A stretch of DNA of 52,086 bases from Levilactobacillus fujinensis (GCF_003946335.1 NZ_RHNX01000023.1:1-52086), one strand, 5' to 3'; numbered from the stretch's first letter, positions 25,598 to 35,020 are shown. Notes: generated by a model not told the origin, from the letters alone. Made by a program: numbers and translations.

Positions 25598-27622
25598 CTA
25601 CCCATTCTTCTCAATCTGTTGAACCACATAGTTCACGATTTTCAAAGAACTCAGCCCATCGTCGATCGCACAAAAACGTCGATAGAAGTCCATGAACTTC
25701 TGGTTGTCGCTCATATCTGGTGTCTGTAGCTTTTCGCCAATTTGTTCTAACAGTTGCTGCTCGTTATGCGCAATCTCGCCTGGTAAGTCCTTCTCGTAGT
25801 CGAGGTAGAAACCCCGCAGTTCGTCCTTGTACATGTGGTAATCGTACGGATAGAACAGAATTGGCCGCTTGAGGTAGGCAAAGTCGAAGAAGACGGAGGA
25901 ATAGTCCGTAATCAGCATGTCACTGATCAGGTACAGATCCGAAATATTGGGATGGTTGGAGAAGTCAAAGACGACCCCTTCATACCCACTGATATCCAAC
26001 GCATTGGAGATCAAGTAATGCATCCGTAAGACCAGCACGGCATCCTGACCGAATTTTTCTCGGAATTCATCCAGTGAGAATGGCAGTTCGAAGGTATACT
26101 TTCCCTTCTCGGCAAACTGATTATCCCGATAAGTCGGCGCGTACAAAACGACCTTCTTGTCCAACGGAATTCCCAATTGCTGCTTCAAGGTCACAATGTC
26201 GTCCGGCGTACTATTGAGCAGTTCGTCGTTCCGGGGGTAACCAACCTTCAGAATCTGATTGTTAAAGCCAAAGGCCGACCGGAAGATCCGTGTGGAGTAA
26301 TCGTTAGGCGAAACCAACGCATCCCAGCGATTGGCTTCCTTGACGAAGTTGGCGTGATACTTGACCGTCGTCGTTCCAGGCATGGAGACATTTTCAATGT
26401 CCAGACCCAGCTTCTTCAGCGGTGTCCCGTGCCAAGTCTGAATATAAGTCACGTAATTTGGCTTGCGAACCCAAGCAGGGAACCGCGCATTACTGATCCA
26501 GAAACTAGCCTTTTCCAACGTCCGAACCCACTTAGCCGTTCGACGCACAACAAACGGAATTCCGTTTTCCTTACAGAATCTCTTCTGTGACCGGTCGATC
26601 GACCAAATAAAAGTAAACCCGGGGTAGAGTTGCGTAAACAACTGGTAAATCGCATACGGAGAATCACTGACTTGCCGCCCACCAAAACTTTCAAAAATCA
26701 GCGTTGGCTGTTCAAATGGCCGGTGCCCGCGCTTAAATAGCCGCCGCATGTAGACCAGGTTGATCTTATCCATCAGCAAGCTAACCAGCTTAGATGCACT
26801 TCCCAACTTGGCCGGAACACCAGCTAAGCGTTGTGGTAAGGTTGGCGCTGCCATTTCTTGAACTCGGATTCCGTTGTCGAACCGTTTTTCAATTAAAATC
26901 AGCCGGTGATTGCCAGTAACGGCTTGTGTTACTTGACCAGCCAATGATTTCGACAAGACCACGCGCTGTTCGAGTTCCTCATCCGCAACGGTTGAGCGAA
27001 TGAAGAGTTGCTGCGTCGTATTGGCCGCCAAATCGGATAGTGGAATCGCCGCCGTGAACAAGCCGTGGAGGCTCATTTTAGTGATGGGCCACTCCGCAGA
27101 ACTATCTTCCGTGACATTTTTCAAAACCAGTCGTTGATTAGTGATGGGCTGATTATTAATGTGACTTGGCCCAATGATCTGTAATTGGTCGTCCTGCAAG
27201 TTAATTGCATTGATTGAGAACTCGTCTTCAGCCTGTTGCGTATGCATATTGAAAAGCGCCATGCCATTCGCATCGCTGTTTAACTGATAGTAACTAGTCA
27301 ACGTGAACTGGTGCCGATCACTCAAGTATTCACTTTCAACCTGAATGAGGCCCCGGGTAGTCTGTTGCTGAATATTTAAGTAAAGTTCCCAGCTAAACTC
27401 GCTCTGGCCTTCCGCAGCAAACTGCAGGTCGGCGGCATTAATACGTAACCGGACAACCTCTGAGCTGACGACCTTGCTAATCGGGACCGTCAATGACGCC
27501 TTCGTCTGTTTTTCCAGGAAGGTGACCGCTAAATCGTCAAACGGTTCCGGCACGTCGATCAATTCGAGTTCGAGTTCTTGTAAATTCTTTTTATGATGTA
27601 ATCCAGATAAAATCGCACGCAC
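25598..27622 (-). CDS. CDP-glycerol:glycerophosphate glycerophosphotransferase (TagB/TagF family)
   Basis: A teichoic acid primase/polymerase of 674 residues. The C-terminal ~380 residues are the glycerophosphotransferase domain, with TWHGTPLKKLG near residue 397, SPNDYSTRIF, VLRMHYLI and TDYSSVFFDFAYL near 572. The N-terminal ~280 residues form a separate domain with an alternating strand pattern, as in long TagF-like enzymes. It would use CDP-glycerol made by TagD, encoded upstream. The start is a GTG with AAGGAG at 10 nt; the preceding gene ends 14 bp upstream, so the two are cotranscribed. Whether it primes or polymerises cannot be decided from sequence. Confidence 0.88.
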   Translation of the reverse strand: MRAILSGLHHKKNLQELELELIDVPEPFDDLAVTFLEKQTKASLTVPISKVVSSEVVRLRINAADLQFAAEGQSEFSWELYLNIQQQTTRGLIQVESEYLSDRHQFTLTSYYQLNSDANGMALFNMHTQQAEDEFSINAINLQDDQLQIIGPSHINNQPITNQRLVLKNVTEDSSAEWPITKMSLHGLFTAAIPLSDLAANTTQQLFIRSTVADEELEQRVVLSKSLAGQVTQAVTGNHRLILIEKRFDNGIRVQEMAAPTLPQRLAGVPAKLGSASKLVSLLMDKINLVYMRRLFKRGHRPFEQPTLIFESFGGRQVSDSPYAIYQLFTQLYPGFTFIWSIDRSQKRFCKENGIPFVVRRTAKWVRTLEKASFWISNARFPAWVRKPNYVTYIQTWHGTPLKKLGLDIENVSMPGTTTVKYHANFVKEANRWDALVSPNDYSTRIFRSAFGFNNQILKVGYPRNDELLNSTPDDIVTLKQQLGIPLDKKVVLYAPTYRDNQFAEKGKYTFELPFSLDEFREKFGQDAVLVLRMHYLISNALDISGYEGVVFDFSNHPNISDLYLISDMLITDYSSVFFDFAYLKRPILFYPYDYHMYKDELRGFYLDYEKDLPGEIAHNEQQLLEQIGEKLQTPDMSDNQKFMDFYRRFCAIDDGLSSLKIVNYVVQQIEKNG

Positions 27623-27636
27623 GATGGAAAAACTCC

Positions 27637-28524
27637 TTAGTAGTTAAAAATCAGCTGGTTCGGCATTTGTGGTGAAAAGACGGCATTGACCGCCAAATCC
27701 ACGTAAAGACGTGTGTCAGGGGTCAACAACCGACCAATGACGGCCTGATAGAAGGCATACACGTCATCGAAACGGCGGTAGTTGGAATACGCCAGCACAC
27801 CATAGTAAGTTTCTGTCGTTGTCACGATTTGCGTGTGATCAACTGCAGCTGCTTCAGCCTTGGTGAGTTCTCGTTTGGTCATATTAGCGGCCTCAGCACT
27901 CAGCTTGGCGTCGGCAAATTTCGTCGCAATCATGGCCGATGAGGTGCTTAGGTTCAAGACTTGTTCAATCGGCCGTTCGTGACGGACAAAACGCAAGACG
28001 GCTTCCCCTTTTTTATTCAAGAGATAACTGGTCTGGGCGACTTCACCCTGAATCTTTGCCACGCTAACGACCTGGCCATTCAACCCATAGGTATCGACCT
28101 GGGCCAATTGGTCACTATGATACTGACGCAAAACCATAGGCGTTTCATCGTCTAATTGCCGTAGTTCAGCCACCAGGTGGCCGGCATCTAAATAACGTTT
28201 GACCTGCTCTTGGTTGTCAGCGAATAAGCGCTCATCAAACTGCGTTAGATCAACAGCATGGCGTTCATCTTCAGTCAGTGCCAACCCGGATTCCTCTTCA
28301 AAGAGATCCGCCAACGTAACGAGGTTTAAGTTTGCCACGCGGTCCTCCTTCTCAGCAAGCCGATTAAGGTACTCACGCACCGTCCACACCGCTTCAAAGT
28401 TCACCATAGCAACCAACACGCTCACGCGATGGCCTTGCCGTAAAGCTTTAATCAATTGGGTCGAAAAATTGGGCTTGTGCATCCCGTCTAAGGACGTCAC
28501 TAAGAAAATAATCTGTTGCTGCAT
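27637..28524 (-). CDS. Unrecognised teichoic acid cluster protein, glycosyltransferase-accessory-like
   Basis: A 295-residue cytoplasmic protein that begins with a Rossmann-like strand-loop (QQQIIFLVTSLDGMHKPNFSTQL) and contains a repeated-strand section (YHSDQLAQVDTYGLNGQVVSVAK to YLLNKKGEAVLRFVRH). The latter resembles the beta-sheet domain found at the start of poly(glycerol-phosphate) glucosyltransferases. A GT-B catalytic C-terminus and the E-x7-E motif are absent. GGAGG precedes the ATG. It lies between tagD and the TagF-type gene, suggesting a part in wall polymer synthesis or decoration. Function not established. Confidence 0.6.
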   Translation of the reverse strand: MQQQIIFLVTSLDGMHKPNFSTQLIKALRQGHRVSVLVAMVNFEAVWTVREYLNRLAEKEDRVANLNLVTLADLFEEESGLALTEDERHAVDLTQFDERLFADNQEQVKRYLDAGHLVAELRQLDDETPMVLRQYHSDQLAQVDTYGLNGQVVSVAKIQGEVAQTSYLLNKKGEAVLRFVRHERPIEQVLNLSTSSAMIATKFADAKLSAEAANMTKRELTKAEAAAVDHTQIVTTTETYYGVLAYSNYRRFDDVYAFYQAVIGRLLTPDTRLYVDLAVNAVFSPQMPNQLIFNY

Positions 28525-28547
28525 GCGTTTGCCTCCGTCTCCGCTCT

Positions 28548-28576
28548 AAAAAAAATCCCTAGTCTGCGACTAAGGA
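28548..28576 (-). terminator. Terminator or attenuator behind tagD
   Basis: A 9-bp stem (28556-28564 with 28568-28576), 3-nt loop, followed in the minus direction by eight T. It lies between tagD and the next gene of the cluster, only about 25 bp before that gene's start, so it could set the ratio of tagD to downstream transcripts. Confidence 0.75.
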
Positions 28577-28588
28577 TCATTGCCAACA

Positions 28589-29005
28589 CTACTCTTCTTC
28601 CTTCCAGTCGTCTTCTTCTGACAGGCCGAGGTCGTGCTTGATTTTGGTCGTGGAAATACCTTCAGTCCGTGGTAAGTAAATAACTTCACAGTAATCCTTC
28701 AAGAAGTCAAACTTGCCCTTCCAGTCATCACCCATCACAAAGATATCGATGTCGTTTTCTTGGACGTCACGAATCTTTTGGTCCCAAGTCGTTTCGGGAA
28801 TCACGTGATCCACATATTTAATGGCTTCCAAAATGTACTTTCGATCTTCGTAAGACGTGTAAGCCCGCTTTCCCTTTTCGGCGTTGAATTCGTCGGAGGA
28901 AACACAAACCGTCAAATCGTCACCCAAGGCCTTAGCCCGCTTTAATAACCGGATGTGACCTTTATGTAACAGGTCAAACGTCCCGTACGTAATTACTTTT
29001 TTCAT
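28589..29005 (-). CDS. tagD: Glycerol-3-phosphate cytidylyltransferase
   Basis: Makes CDP-glycerol from CTP and glycerol 3-phosphate for glycerol-type teichoic acid. The 138-residue protein has the nucleotidyltransferase motif GTFDLLHKGH near the N-terminus and the C-terminal RTEGISTT signature. An acidic tail (SEEDDWKEEE) follows. GGAG lies before the ATG. It is first in the teichoic acid unit, with its own promoter, and directly supplies the TagF-type enzyme two genes downstream. Confidence 0.96.
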   Translation of the reverse strand: MKKVITYGTFDLLHKGHIRLLKRAKALGDDLTVCVSSDEFNAEKGKRAYTSYEDRKYILEAIKYVDHVIPETTWDQKIRDVQENDIDIFVMGDDWKGKFDFLKDYCEVIYLPRTEGISTTKIKHDLGLSEEDDWKEEE

Positions 29006-29085
29006 GTAGAATCTCCTACTTTATCTGGTTAATTTCCCCCACCGTCTTCCAGTCAGGGGCGCTAAAAAATCCAATAACAATCTAA

Positions 29086-29113
29086 ATAGTAGCATATTCA
29101 GCGGTCACGTCAA
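29086..29113 (-). promoter_or_regulatory. Probable tagD promoter
   Basis: Minus strand TTGACG (plus 29108-29113), 16-nt spacer, TACTAT (plus 29086-29091), 80 bp before the tagD start codon. Confidence 0.6.
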
Positions 29114-29129
29114 CTTCAAACCGCAAACG

Positions 29130-30272
29130 TTAGTCTTTTCTTGATAAATTTGAGTCCAATTTGGGGGTTGGTTTATCTGGATGTTCCAACTGCCAAATGC
29201 TGTACAAGTACTGCACCACCGTCTTAACCACAGCATACAACGGTACCGCTAAGATCATCCCCAATAGTCCGGCAATATTTCCGGCCGCCAACAAAATAAT
29301 AATGATGGTCAGGGGATGAATCTGTAAGCTCTTGCCAATGATGTTTGGATAAACCAAGTTGCCATCAATCTGTTGAACGACAACGACCACGATGATCACA
29401 TAGATAACCATGTTCGTACTGATGGTAAAGGCCACGATCATTGCGGGCAGAATCCCAATGTAAGGGCCAACGTAAGGAATTAGGTTGCACAGACCGGCAA
29501 AGACGCCGAGTAACAGTGCGTATTTCTCACCGATCACCATGTAGCCGACCGCCGTAAACGTCCCCACAAACAGGCATTCGAGAATCTGACCACCCACGTA
29601 ACGTGCAATCGTGCTGTTCATTCGGCTCAACAGTTCCGCTGTCTGGGCGCCATGTTTCTCGGGCAACCACCGGCGAACGGCCGGCATGAATCGTTCGCCA
29701 TCCTTTAACATGTAGAATAACATCACGGGAACGGTCACAGCCGTTACGGTTACCGTCGTCACAGTACCAATGACGGTGCCGATTCCACTAGTCAAACCGC
29801 TCATGAAGCTCTCGGCATACTTGGAAAAGGCACTCTGAATCTGGGTTAGGTACTTGGAAAAATCAATATCCTTAAAGATTGGATGGTTAATCAGCTTGGC
29901 TAATACGGCTTCACTAGACTTAGCGAAGTCCGGAATGTTACCGATCAAGTTAGAGACCTGCGTTATCAACCGCGGCACGAGCCACATGCCACCAGCAACC
30001 AGGAGAACGATCAACAAGAGAAAGACGATGGCCACGGCCGCCGTCCGGTTGATGTGAAACTTTTTCCAACGAACCTTCTCTAGTAACTTCACGATGGGGT
30101 TCAACAGATAGAACAAGACTCCTGAGAGTAACAGTGGCGCAAAAATCGTAGAAAGAAACACCCCAATCGGTGAAAATAAGAAACTAATTTGCGTACAAAC
30201 CCAAATCAAGCCAGCAACAATCAACAGTTCCAGTGACCAGAACATGACGCGCGAATTGGCAACCCATTTCAT
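29130..30272 (-). CDS. AI-2E family transporter (PerM/YdiK-like)
   Basis: A membrane protein of 380 residues with about eight helices: two near the N-terminus, one at ~65-90, a soluble stretch (~90-150), then the conserved C-terminal block with GLCNLIPYVGPYIG and LVYPNIIGKSLQIHPL, the family signature. Members export small molecules or act in stress tolerance; the substrate cannot be deduced. Start: the ATG at 30272 has GGGGGA 7 nt upstream, and an in-frame TTG at 30299 lies before that site. It appears monocistronic. Confidence 0.88.
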   Translation of the reverse strand: MKWVANSRVMFWSLELLIVAGLIWVCTQISFLFSPIGVFLSTIFAPLLLSGVLFYLLNPIVKLLEKVRWKKFHINRTAAVAIVFLLLIVLLVAGGMWLVPRLITQVSNLIGNIPDFAKSSEAVLAKLINHPIFKDIDFSKYLTQIQSAFSKYAESFMSGLTSGIGTVIGTVTTVTVTAVTVPVMLFYMLKDGERFMPAVRRWLPEKHGAQTAELLSRMNSTIARYVGGQILECLFVGTFTAVGYMVIGEKYALLLGVFAGLCNLIPYVGPYIGILPAMIVAFTISTNMVIYVIIVVVVVQQIDGNLVYPNIIGKSLQIHPLTIIIILLAAGNIAGLLGMILAVPLYAVVKTVVQYLYSIWQLEHPDKPTPKLDSNLSRKD

Positions 30273-30375
30273 CGGCACTTCCCCCTTCTTTGCTTGCAAC
30301 GTTTTAAGCGTACACTAAGCGGCGATTGACATTAATCCTAACAACCAAATAAGTCCGCACCTGGCTTGTTTGGTT

Positions 30376-30510
30376 GTCAGCTAAAAATTGAGTTTATGAT
30401 TGATGTGGCAACAATACTAAGACTAAAATTAGGCAACATTGGCCAATCATCGCCTTACCGGCCAGCAGACAGGGGCTGGAAACGGGACGAATACAGCCTG
30501 AAGCCGCATG
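30376..30510 (-). repeat. Element A copy 7 (partial, right end)
   Basis: Reverse-orientation match to the right half of element A: ACTAAAATTAGGCAACATTG, TCATCGCCTTACCGGCCAGC and ATACAGCCTGAAGCC. It fills most of the 335-bp gap between the AI-2E gene and the Ntdp gene. Confidence 0.75.
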
Positions 30511-30550
30511 TCATCATTTCATATACGGTCATTTACTCCCCCATATGATT

Positions 30551-30586
30551 TTAAAAAAAGGAGCCAGCCACGAATGGACTTGCTCC
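30551..30586 (-). terminator. Probable terminator of the Ntdp gene
   Basis: Imperfect stem GGAGCCAG / CTTGCTCC (30560-30586) followed by a T run in the minus direction, 22 bp beyond the stop codon. Confidence 0.6.
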
Positions 30587-30607
30587 TGGTGGTGCGGAAG
30601 ACAACTC

Positions 30608-31165
30608 TTACTGATCATTCGAGCGCCGCAGTAACTCCTGATACCGTTGATACCAGAGGTCAACATAGGCTTGAGAAAAGGGACCCTTTTTATGGTTAAT
30701 CCAATCGACGAGGGTTAACACGTTGGCCTTCAATATCCGGTCGGTTTCTGGGCCATAGTGCCACCGTTGACTGAAATCTTCATATTCGTCAACGTCGAGC
30801 AGGCGTTTTTCACCATCCGGAAAGACCTTCACGTCGAGATCATAATCAATATACTTGAGTGCTTCCTTATCCAAAACATAGGGAGAAGCCAGATTACAGT
30901 AATAGCTGACCCCATTGTCTCGAATCATCGCAACAATGTTGAACCAATAATGCTTATGAAAATAAACGATTGCGGGCTCACGAGTCACCCACCGCCGTCC
31001 ATCGTCTTCGGTGACCAATGTGTGGTCATTGACGCCGATGAGGGCGTTTTCGCTTGTTTTGAGTACCATAGTGTCGCGCCAAGTTCGATGCAAACTTCCG
31101 TCGTGCTTGTAGCTTTTGATCGTAATGAAGTCGCCTTCCTTAGGTCCTCTAGCTTCGCGCGTCAT
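30608..31165 (-). CDS. Nucleoside tri-/diphosphate phosphatase (DUF402, YgaC/Ntdp family)
   Basis: A 185-residue cytoplasmic protein that follows the YgaC/Ntdp pattern almost throughout: [44 protein letters not shown] and [14 protein letters not shown]. Members studied in staphylococci hydrolyse nucleoside tri- and diphosphates with a divalent metal; the Asp-rich [14 protein letters not shown] stretch holds the metal ligands. Length is normal. The ribosome binding site before the ATG is weak (TAGGGT). It appears monocistronic. Confidence 0.88.
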   Translation of the reverse strand: MTREARGPKEGDFITIKSYKHDGSLHRTWRDTMVLKTSENALIGVNDHTLVTEDDGRRWVTREPAIVYFHKHYWFNIVAMIRDNGVSYYCNLASPYVLDKEALKYIDYDLDVKVFPDGEKRLLDVDEYEDFSQRWHYGPETDRILKANVLTLVDWINHKKGPFSQAYVDLWYQRYQELLRRSNDQ

Positions 31166-31328
31166 GTATAAACCCTACTTTCTAAGTAACGGGTAACTAT
31201 AAAAATTCACTCAATATTATACCAGATTAGGCGCTATTAATGAATAGGTTCAGACCGATTCCTCAACAAAGTACTAGGTCTGTAACAAAACTTAAGGTAA
31301 AGTATAGGTTGTATCCTTGCTTCGTATG

Positions 31329-31357
31329 ACCCGGCTTGCTAAAAGGGGCCGGGCTTT
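31329..31357. other. GC-rich hairpin in the intergenic region
   Basis: CCCGGC and GCCGGG form a short stem followed by T-rich sequence on the plus strand. It lies just upstream of an element A fragment. It may be a terminator remnant; the gene it served is not evident. Confidence 0.35.
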
Positions 31358-31399
31358 GCTTTTGATTGAAGGCGGCCAACACTGCGCGTTAAAACCGGA

Positions 31400-31615
31400 A
31401 ACGCCCTGACTTGTCAGTGAGGACTCTTTCCACTGACTTAGTAGAAAACCCACCCCGTAGACTTGGCATTCTCGCAGCTTCAAGTTATGTTTGCCCTGGT
31501 TCCAGCCCCTATTTGTCGGCTGTTAAGGCGTTGGCTGGACTAAGCCACCTAACTAACTTCAGCCTCAATATTGCCGTTACAGCAGGGATAACAAGGGGGT
31601 GGAAACTTTCAATCC
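31400..31615 (+). repeat. Element A copy 8 (partial, right half)
   Basis: About 215 bp matching the right half of element A: CTTAGTAGAAAACCC, TCGCAGCTTCAAGTTATG, GTTAAGGCGTTGGCTGGACT and the terminal ACTTTCAATCCTCTTG. Arm 2 of the fold is still partly present. It lies in the 545-bp gap before the YdeI-like gene. Confidence 0.75.
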
Positions 31616-31710
31616 TCTTGTTCGTCTAATCCTACTACCGCTAAGCCTGACAGGAAGTTCGGATTTTTTCAATATTTACGCAATAGATTAACTAATGAGG
31701 TGAATAAATT

Positions 31711-31956
31711 ATGACACAAACTCCTTTAAGTACCTTTGAACCAATGATTCCCCAAGTGGCCGAGCTGCTGGCTGATGATGCTACGTTGCTGGCCTTCTTT
31801 AACGATTTGACCGTGGGCTATCAACGGGAGTGGGCCCGCTACATATTCGGTGCTAAGGCTGAAGACACCAAGCAACGCCATATCGTCGACATGCGGCAGA
31901 TCCTAGCAGCTGGTTACAAGTCTAAACGGGCTTACGGCAGTCGACCTAATAAGTAA
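31711..31956 (+). CDS. YdeI/OmpD-associated family small protein
   Basis: An 81-residue protein. The core, FFNDLTVGYQREWARYIFGAKAEDTKQRHIVDM, matches the C-terminal part of the YdeI/OmpD-associated (OmdA) family, known in some members as bacteriocin protection proteins. The full family domain is often longer, so this is a short stand-alone version. GAGGTGAATAA precedes the ATG at a good distance. A perfect terminator follows. Function in this organism unknown. Confidence 0.75.
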   Translation: MTQTPLSTFEPMIPQVAELLADDATLLAFFNDLTVGYQREWARYIFGAKAEDTKQRHIVDMRQILAAGYKSKRAYGSRPNK

Positions 31957-31966
31957 TCGAAGCCCT

Positions 31967-32022
31967 AAAAAACACGTGATCCAATCAACTCTCATTGGGG
32001 AGTGACTGGATCACGTGTTTTT
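31967..32022. terminator. Bidirectional terminator
   Basis: A 16-bp perfect stem (31968-31983 with 32007-32022) with A/T runs on both sides, between the YdeI-like gene and the convergent serine hydrolase gene. Confidence 0.9.
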
Positions 32023-32055
32023 AATTTGAGTTAAGTGTCTTTGGACACACGCTCT

Positions 32056-33234
32056 TTATTTCAATTCCCCAGCTATCAACAGATTCCAAATCTGGACGGC
32101 CGCGGTTTGGGCCAATTGGTTGGGTCGGTAATAGTTGGTCAACAGGATAACCCCATCCTGACCATTCTTAGTCAACATGGCCGTAGCCTCATAACCGTAC
32201 GCCAATCCGTGAACGCGGATGTAGTTCGGGTAAACGTACGCACCACCACCATACATGGACGAGGACCCAGGTGTCAGCAGCACGTTGACATCACTTTGTG
32301 GATACAACTTTCCTAATAACATATTGCGCTCCCCAACGTAGAGGTCATGCGCTGACATGTAGACTTGACCAGTCCCAAACTGATAATACATGGACGCCCG
32401 TGACTCTGGATACCGACTCGTATAGTCTGCTGCCACGTTATTGTCGTTGTTATTTTGATAGCCTTGCGAGTAAGTCTTACTATGCGCCATTTTGAAGACA
32501 AAGCCCGTGTGTTTCAGCCCCCACGGTTGGATAATATTTTCCGTGAAATACTGACGGTAACTCTCCCCTGTCACTTGCTGGATGATTCCCGCCAACAGCA
32601 TGAAGTTGACCGGCGAGTAATCCCACTTACCAATTTGACTCGGTCGACTAATGACGTTCTTCAGGATAAATTTCAACATGCCATTCTCAGAATTCAGCTT
32701 GTTCGGAAAGGCCTCTAGCGTGAGCCCACTCTTCATATCCAGCATATCACGTAACGTGATGTCCTTTGCCCCAGTAATCTGCGGGTAGTACTGCGCCAAC
32801 GTGTCTCCCAAAGACAACTTCTGTTCGGCTGCCAACTTCATAATCAAACCAGCAGTAAAAGATTTTTGAACCGAGGCCAGTTGATAGACGCTGTTCACAC
32901 CGTTTCTCTTTTGCAACGCCGCATCCGCGTACCCCATGCCCTTTTGATAAATGACCTTGTCCTTGTGAACGACTAGGGCCGTCCCCACGAACCGGTTAGC
33001 CCGTAGAATAGCATCGACCTCTCGCGTTGCCGCTGTCGACTTAGGCGTGACCGCCTTCTTTTTCTTCGGTGTCACCACGCGCTTAGGCTTGGGCTTGACC
33101 ACTGAACTGCTGCTAGATGATGACTCCTGTTCTGCCTGTGACTGTGTTTGGTTGTTGAACCACCAAGCTAGACCCAGTGCGATGCCCACAATCATCCCCA
33201 TTGCAATGACAGTACCCCATACTCTTTTTTTCAT
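32056..33234 (-). CDS. Membrane-anchored serine hydrolase (beta-lactamase/PBP-like, class C family)
   Basis: A 392-residue protein with an N-terminal membrane helix (~5-26), a Ser/Lys/Pro-rich linker to ~70, then a PF00144-type serine hydrolase domain. The catalytic S-x-x-K is S121-V-Q-K124. The second motif is Y206-S-P-V-N where many members have Y-x-N. A HGLAYGYEA segment near the end fits the third H/K-x-G box. Such proteins act outside the membrane on peptidoglycan or D-amino-acid peptides; the substrate is unknown. GGGGG lies 8 nt before the ATG. It is 28 bp downstream of recX, probably cotranscribed. Confidence 0.85.
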   Translation of the reverse strand: MKKRVWGTVIAMGMIVGIALGLAWWFNNQTQSQAEQESSSSSSSVVKPKPKRVVTPKKKKAVTPKSTAATREVDAILRANRFVGTALVVHKDKVIYQKGMGYADAALQKRNGVNSVYQLASVQKSFTAGLIMKLAAEQKLSLGDTLAQYYPQITGAKDITLRDMLDMKSGLTLEAFPNKLNSENGMLKFILKNVISRPSQIGKWDYSPVNFMLLAGIIQQVTGESYRQYFTENIIQPWGLKHTGFVFKMAHSKTYSQGYQNNNDNNVAADYTSRYPESRASMYYQFGTGQVYMSAHDLYVGERNMLLGKLYPQSDVNVLLTPGSSSMYGGGAYVYPNYIRVHGLAYGYEATAMLTKNGQDGVILLTNYYRPNQLAQTAAVQIWNLLIAGELK

Positions 33235-33262
33235 AACAGGTGCCCCCTACCTGATTTAATTT

Positions 33263-34060
33263 TTAATCCGATTCCCCAAAATCGGCCAGCCAACGACTAA
33301 TATCATCGAGTTTAAAACCTTTGCGATACAAGGCTTGCTTCGTTTTGTAGGCCCGTTCCGATGCAGCCAACGCGCGATAACGGTGCCACATTTTTTCACC
33401 CTGCTTAGCCAACAGGTCCTGTTGCTCATCAACGTCTGGCGTCAATTCTAATGCTGCCAACATGGCACCAGCTTCATCACTGTTAAATCCACGCGTCATC
33501 AGTCCCTGACGAATTTTCTGCTGTTGTGTGCCAAAAGCCTGACGGTGATAACGTCTAGCTAGTTTCTCCGCAATGGCCGTCCCCACGGTCATGCGTTCTG
33601 CTGGCGTGTATTGCTTTAGCGCGTCGTCGATGACTTGCTCACCCACACCCTTTTGGCGCAAGTTCTGTCGAATCACGCGTGGTCCCTTATCACTGGTCGC
33701 CATCATAGTTCGCACATAGCTACCTGCATACTGACTATCGTCTACTAGCGACATTTCTCGCAACTTCTCGAGTGTCTGATCAATCGTTTCGGGTGGAATC
33801 TCCAACGTTCCCAATTTATCACGAACTTCTTTTTCCGTTCGTAGCTGGTTGGATAAATAATCTAGTGCCCGATTATAAGCCTTAGAAACATCATCAGCAG
33901 TCGCTAATTGGCTTTCGAGGTCTTTATCGACCTCCATGCCCTTAAAGAGCCGGAAGTCGACCAGCACGCTCTCACTGACTGGAAAAGCATAGTGCCCGTC
34001 AACGTAAATATTAAACCGGCCACTGCGCTTTTGTGCTTCAATCATGGTAATTTCAGCCAT
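33263..34060 (-). CDS. recX: Regulatory protein RecX
   Basis: A modulator of RecA filaments. The 265-residue length is typical of the long RecX of Gram-positive bacteria, which carry an N-terminal extension. Repeated three-helix units are visible: DYLSNQLRTEKEVRDKLG, EMSLVDDSQYAGSYVR and KGPRVIRQNLRQKGV. AAGGAT precedes the ATG. It is upstream of and close to the serine hydrolase gene. Confidence 0.92.
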   Translation of the reverse strand: MAEITMIEAQKRSGRFNIYVDGHYAFPVSESVLVDFRLFKGMEVDKDLESQLATADDVSKAYNRALDYLSNQLRTEKEVRDKLGTLEIPPETIDQTLEKLREMSLVDDSQYAGSYVRTMMATSDKGPRVIRQNLRQKGVGEQVIDDALKQYTPAERMTVGTAIAEKLARRYHRQAFGTQQQKIRQGLMTRGFNSDEAGAMLAALELTPDVDEQQDLLAKQGEKMWHRYRALAASERAYKTKQALYRKGFKLDDISRWLADFGESD

Positions 34061-34475
34061 GCAGTCACATCCTTTACGTTATTTTTTAATGGAAATTGAA
34101 TGGAACATCAACCATACTGACAATCTTATACTCATTCACCTGACTAGCTAACGCTAAGTCAGCGGCGACCTGAGCTGTAGCTAGCTGTGCCAACACGATT
34201 AGTTGACAGGTCGTTCCTTAGTCCGGAGCGCTCTCCAAAACGGTCACATCTTCTGGCAGCCACAGTGCAAGCATTTTACACGAAAACCGTTTCTAGCTTT
34301 CAATCAAGCTTCGCAACTATTTTACCAGTTCTCTAGATGCGATGCTGAACTTAACGGGTAATTAGTTAAGCCATCATCTTTTCCCTAGCCACATCGTGTG
34401 TGGTCGTCACGGCGCCTAGCCACCAAGCGGTCAACCTGCTATAATTAACGGCATACTGACAAGGGAGTGGTCAAA
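34061..34475. other. Intergenic region between recX and the flavodoxin gene
   Basis: About 415 bp without an ORF I would call. It holds the divergent control regions of recX (minus) and the flavodoxin gene (plus), including an extended -10 box TG-C-TATAAT at 34437-34445. I see no copy of element A or B here. Confidence 0.5.
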
Positions 34476-34940
34476 TTGGCAACGGCACACGTAGTATTTG
34501 CCACAATTACGGGCAACAATGAAGATGTGGCAGATATTGTCACGGAAAAATTAGAGGATCTGGGTTGTCAGGTCACCGAAACGGAGATCTCGCAAACCGA
34601 TGCAGCGGAATTTGAAAGCGCCGACATCTGCGTTGTTTGCGCGTACACCTATGACGAAGGGTCCCTCCCCGATGAAGGGATGGACTTTTACGAAGACCTA
34701 CAGGAACTCGACTTAGCCGGTAAAGTTTACGGCGTTGCGGGATCCGGTGATACCTTCTACGGGGAATACTATAACACCACCGTCGACCACTTTGACCACG
34801 TCTTCCAAATGACTGGTGCCACCCGTGGCGCGACCAACGTGAAAATCAATTTGGAACCCGATCAAGAAGCAATTGACCAACTCGATCAATTTGCTCAGGG
34901 CCTGGTCACCACGTTTCAAAAACAATCGTCTGAAAAGTAA
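34476..34940 (+). CDS. Flavodoxin
   Basis: A small FMN-binding electron carrier of 154 residues. The phosphate-binding loop is the N-terminal FATITGNNED, and the acidic FMN-binding loops appear as YTYDEGSLPDEGMDFYEDL and GSGDTFYGEYYNT. Start: TTG at 34476, with AAGGGAG 8 nt upstream; the GTG at 34467 overlaps that site. A non-ATG start is therefore likely. A perfect hairpin terminator follows. It appears monocistronic. Confidence 0.92.
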   Translation: MATAHVVFATITGNNEDVADIVTEKLEDLGCQVTETEISQTDAAEFESADICVVCAYTYDEGSLPDEGMDFYEDLQELDLAGKVYGVAGSGDTFYGEYYNTTVDHFDHVFQMTGATRGATNVKINLEPDQEAIDQLDQFAQGLVTTFQKQSSEK

Positions 34941-34984
34941 GCAACCGTTTAAACCAATAAGGATTGAAATTACCTGGAGTCACC

Positions 34985-35020
34985 AACGCACGCAGTCAAA
35001 GTTGACTGCGTGCGTTTTTT
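34985..35020 (+). terminator. Terminator of the flavodoxin gene
   Basis: A perfect 15-bp stem (34985-34999 with 35002-35016), very short loop, then a T run. Confidence 0.9.
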
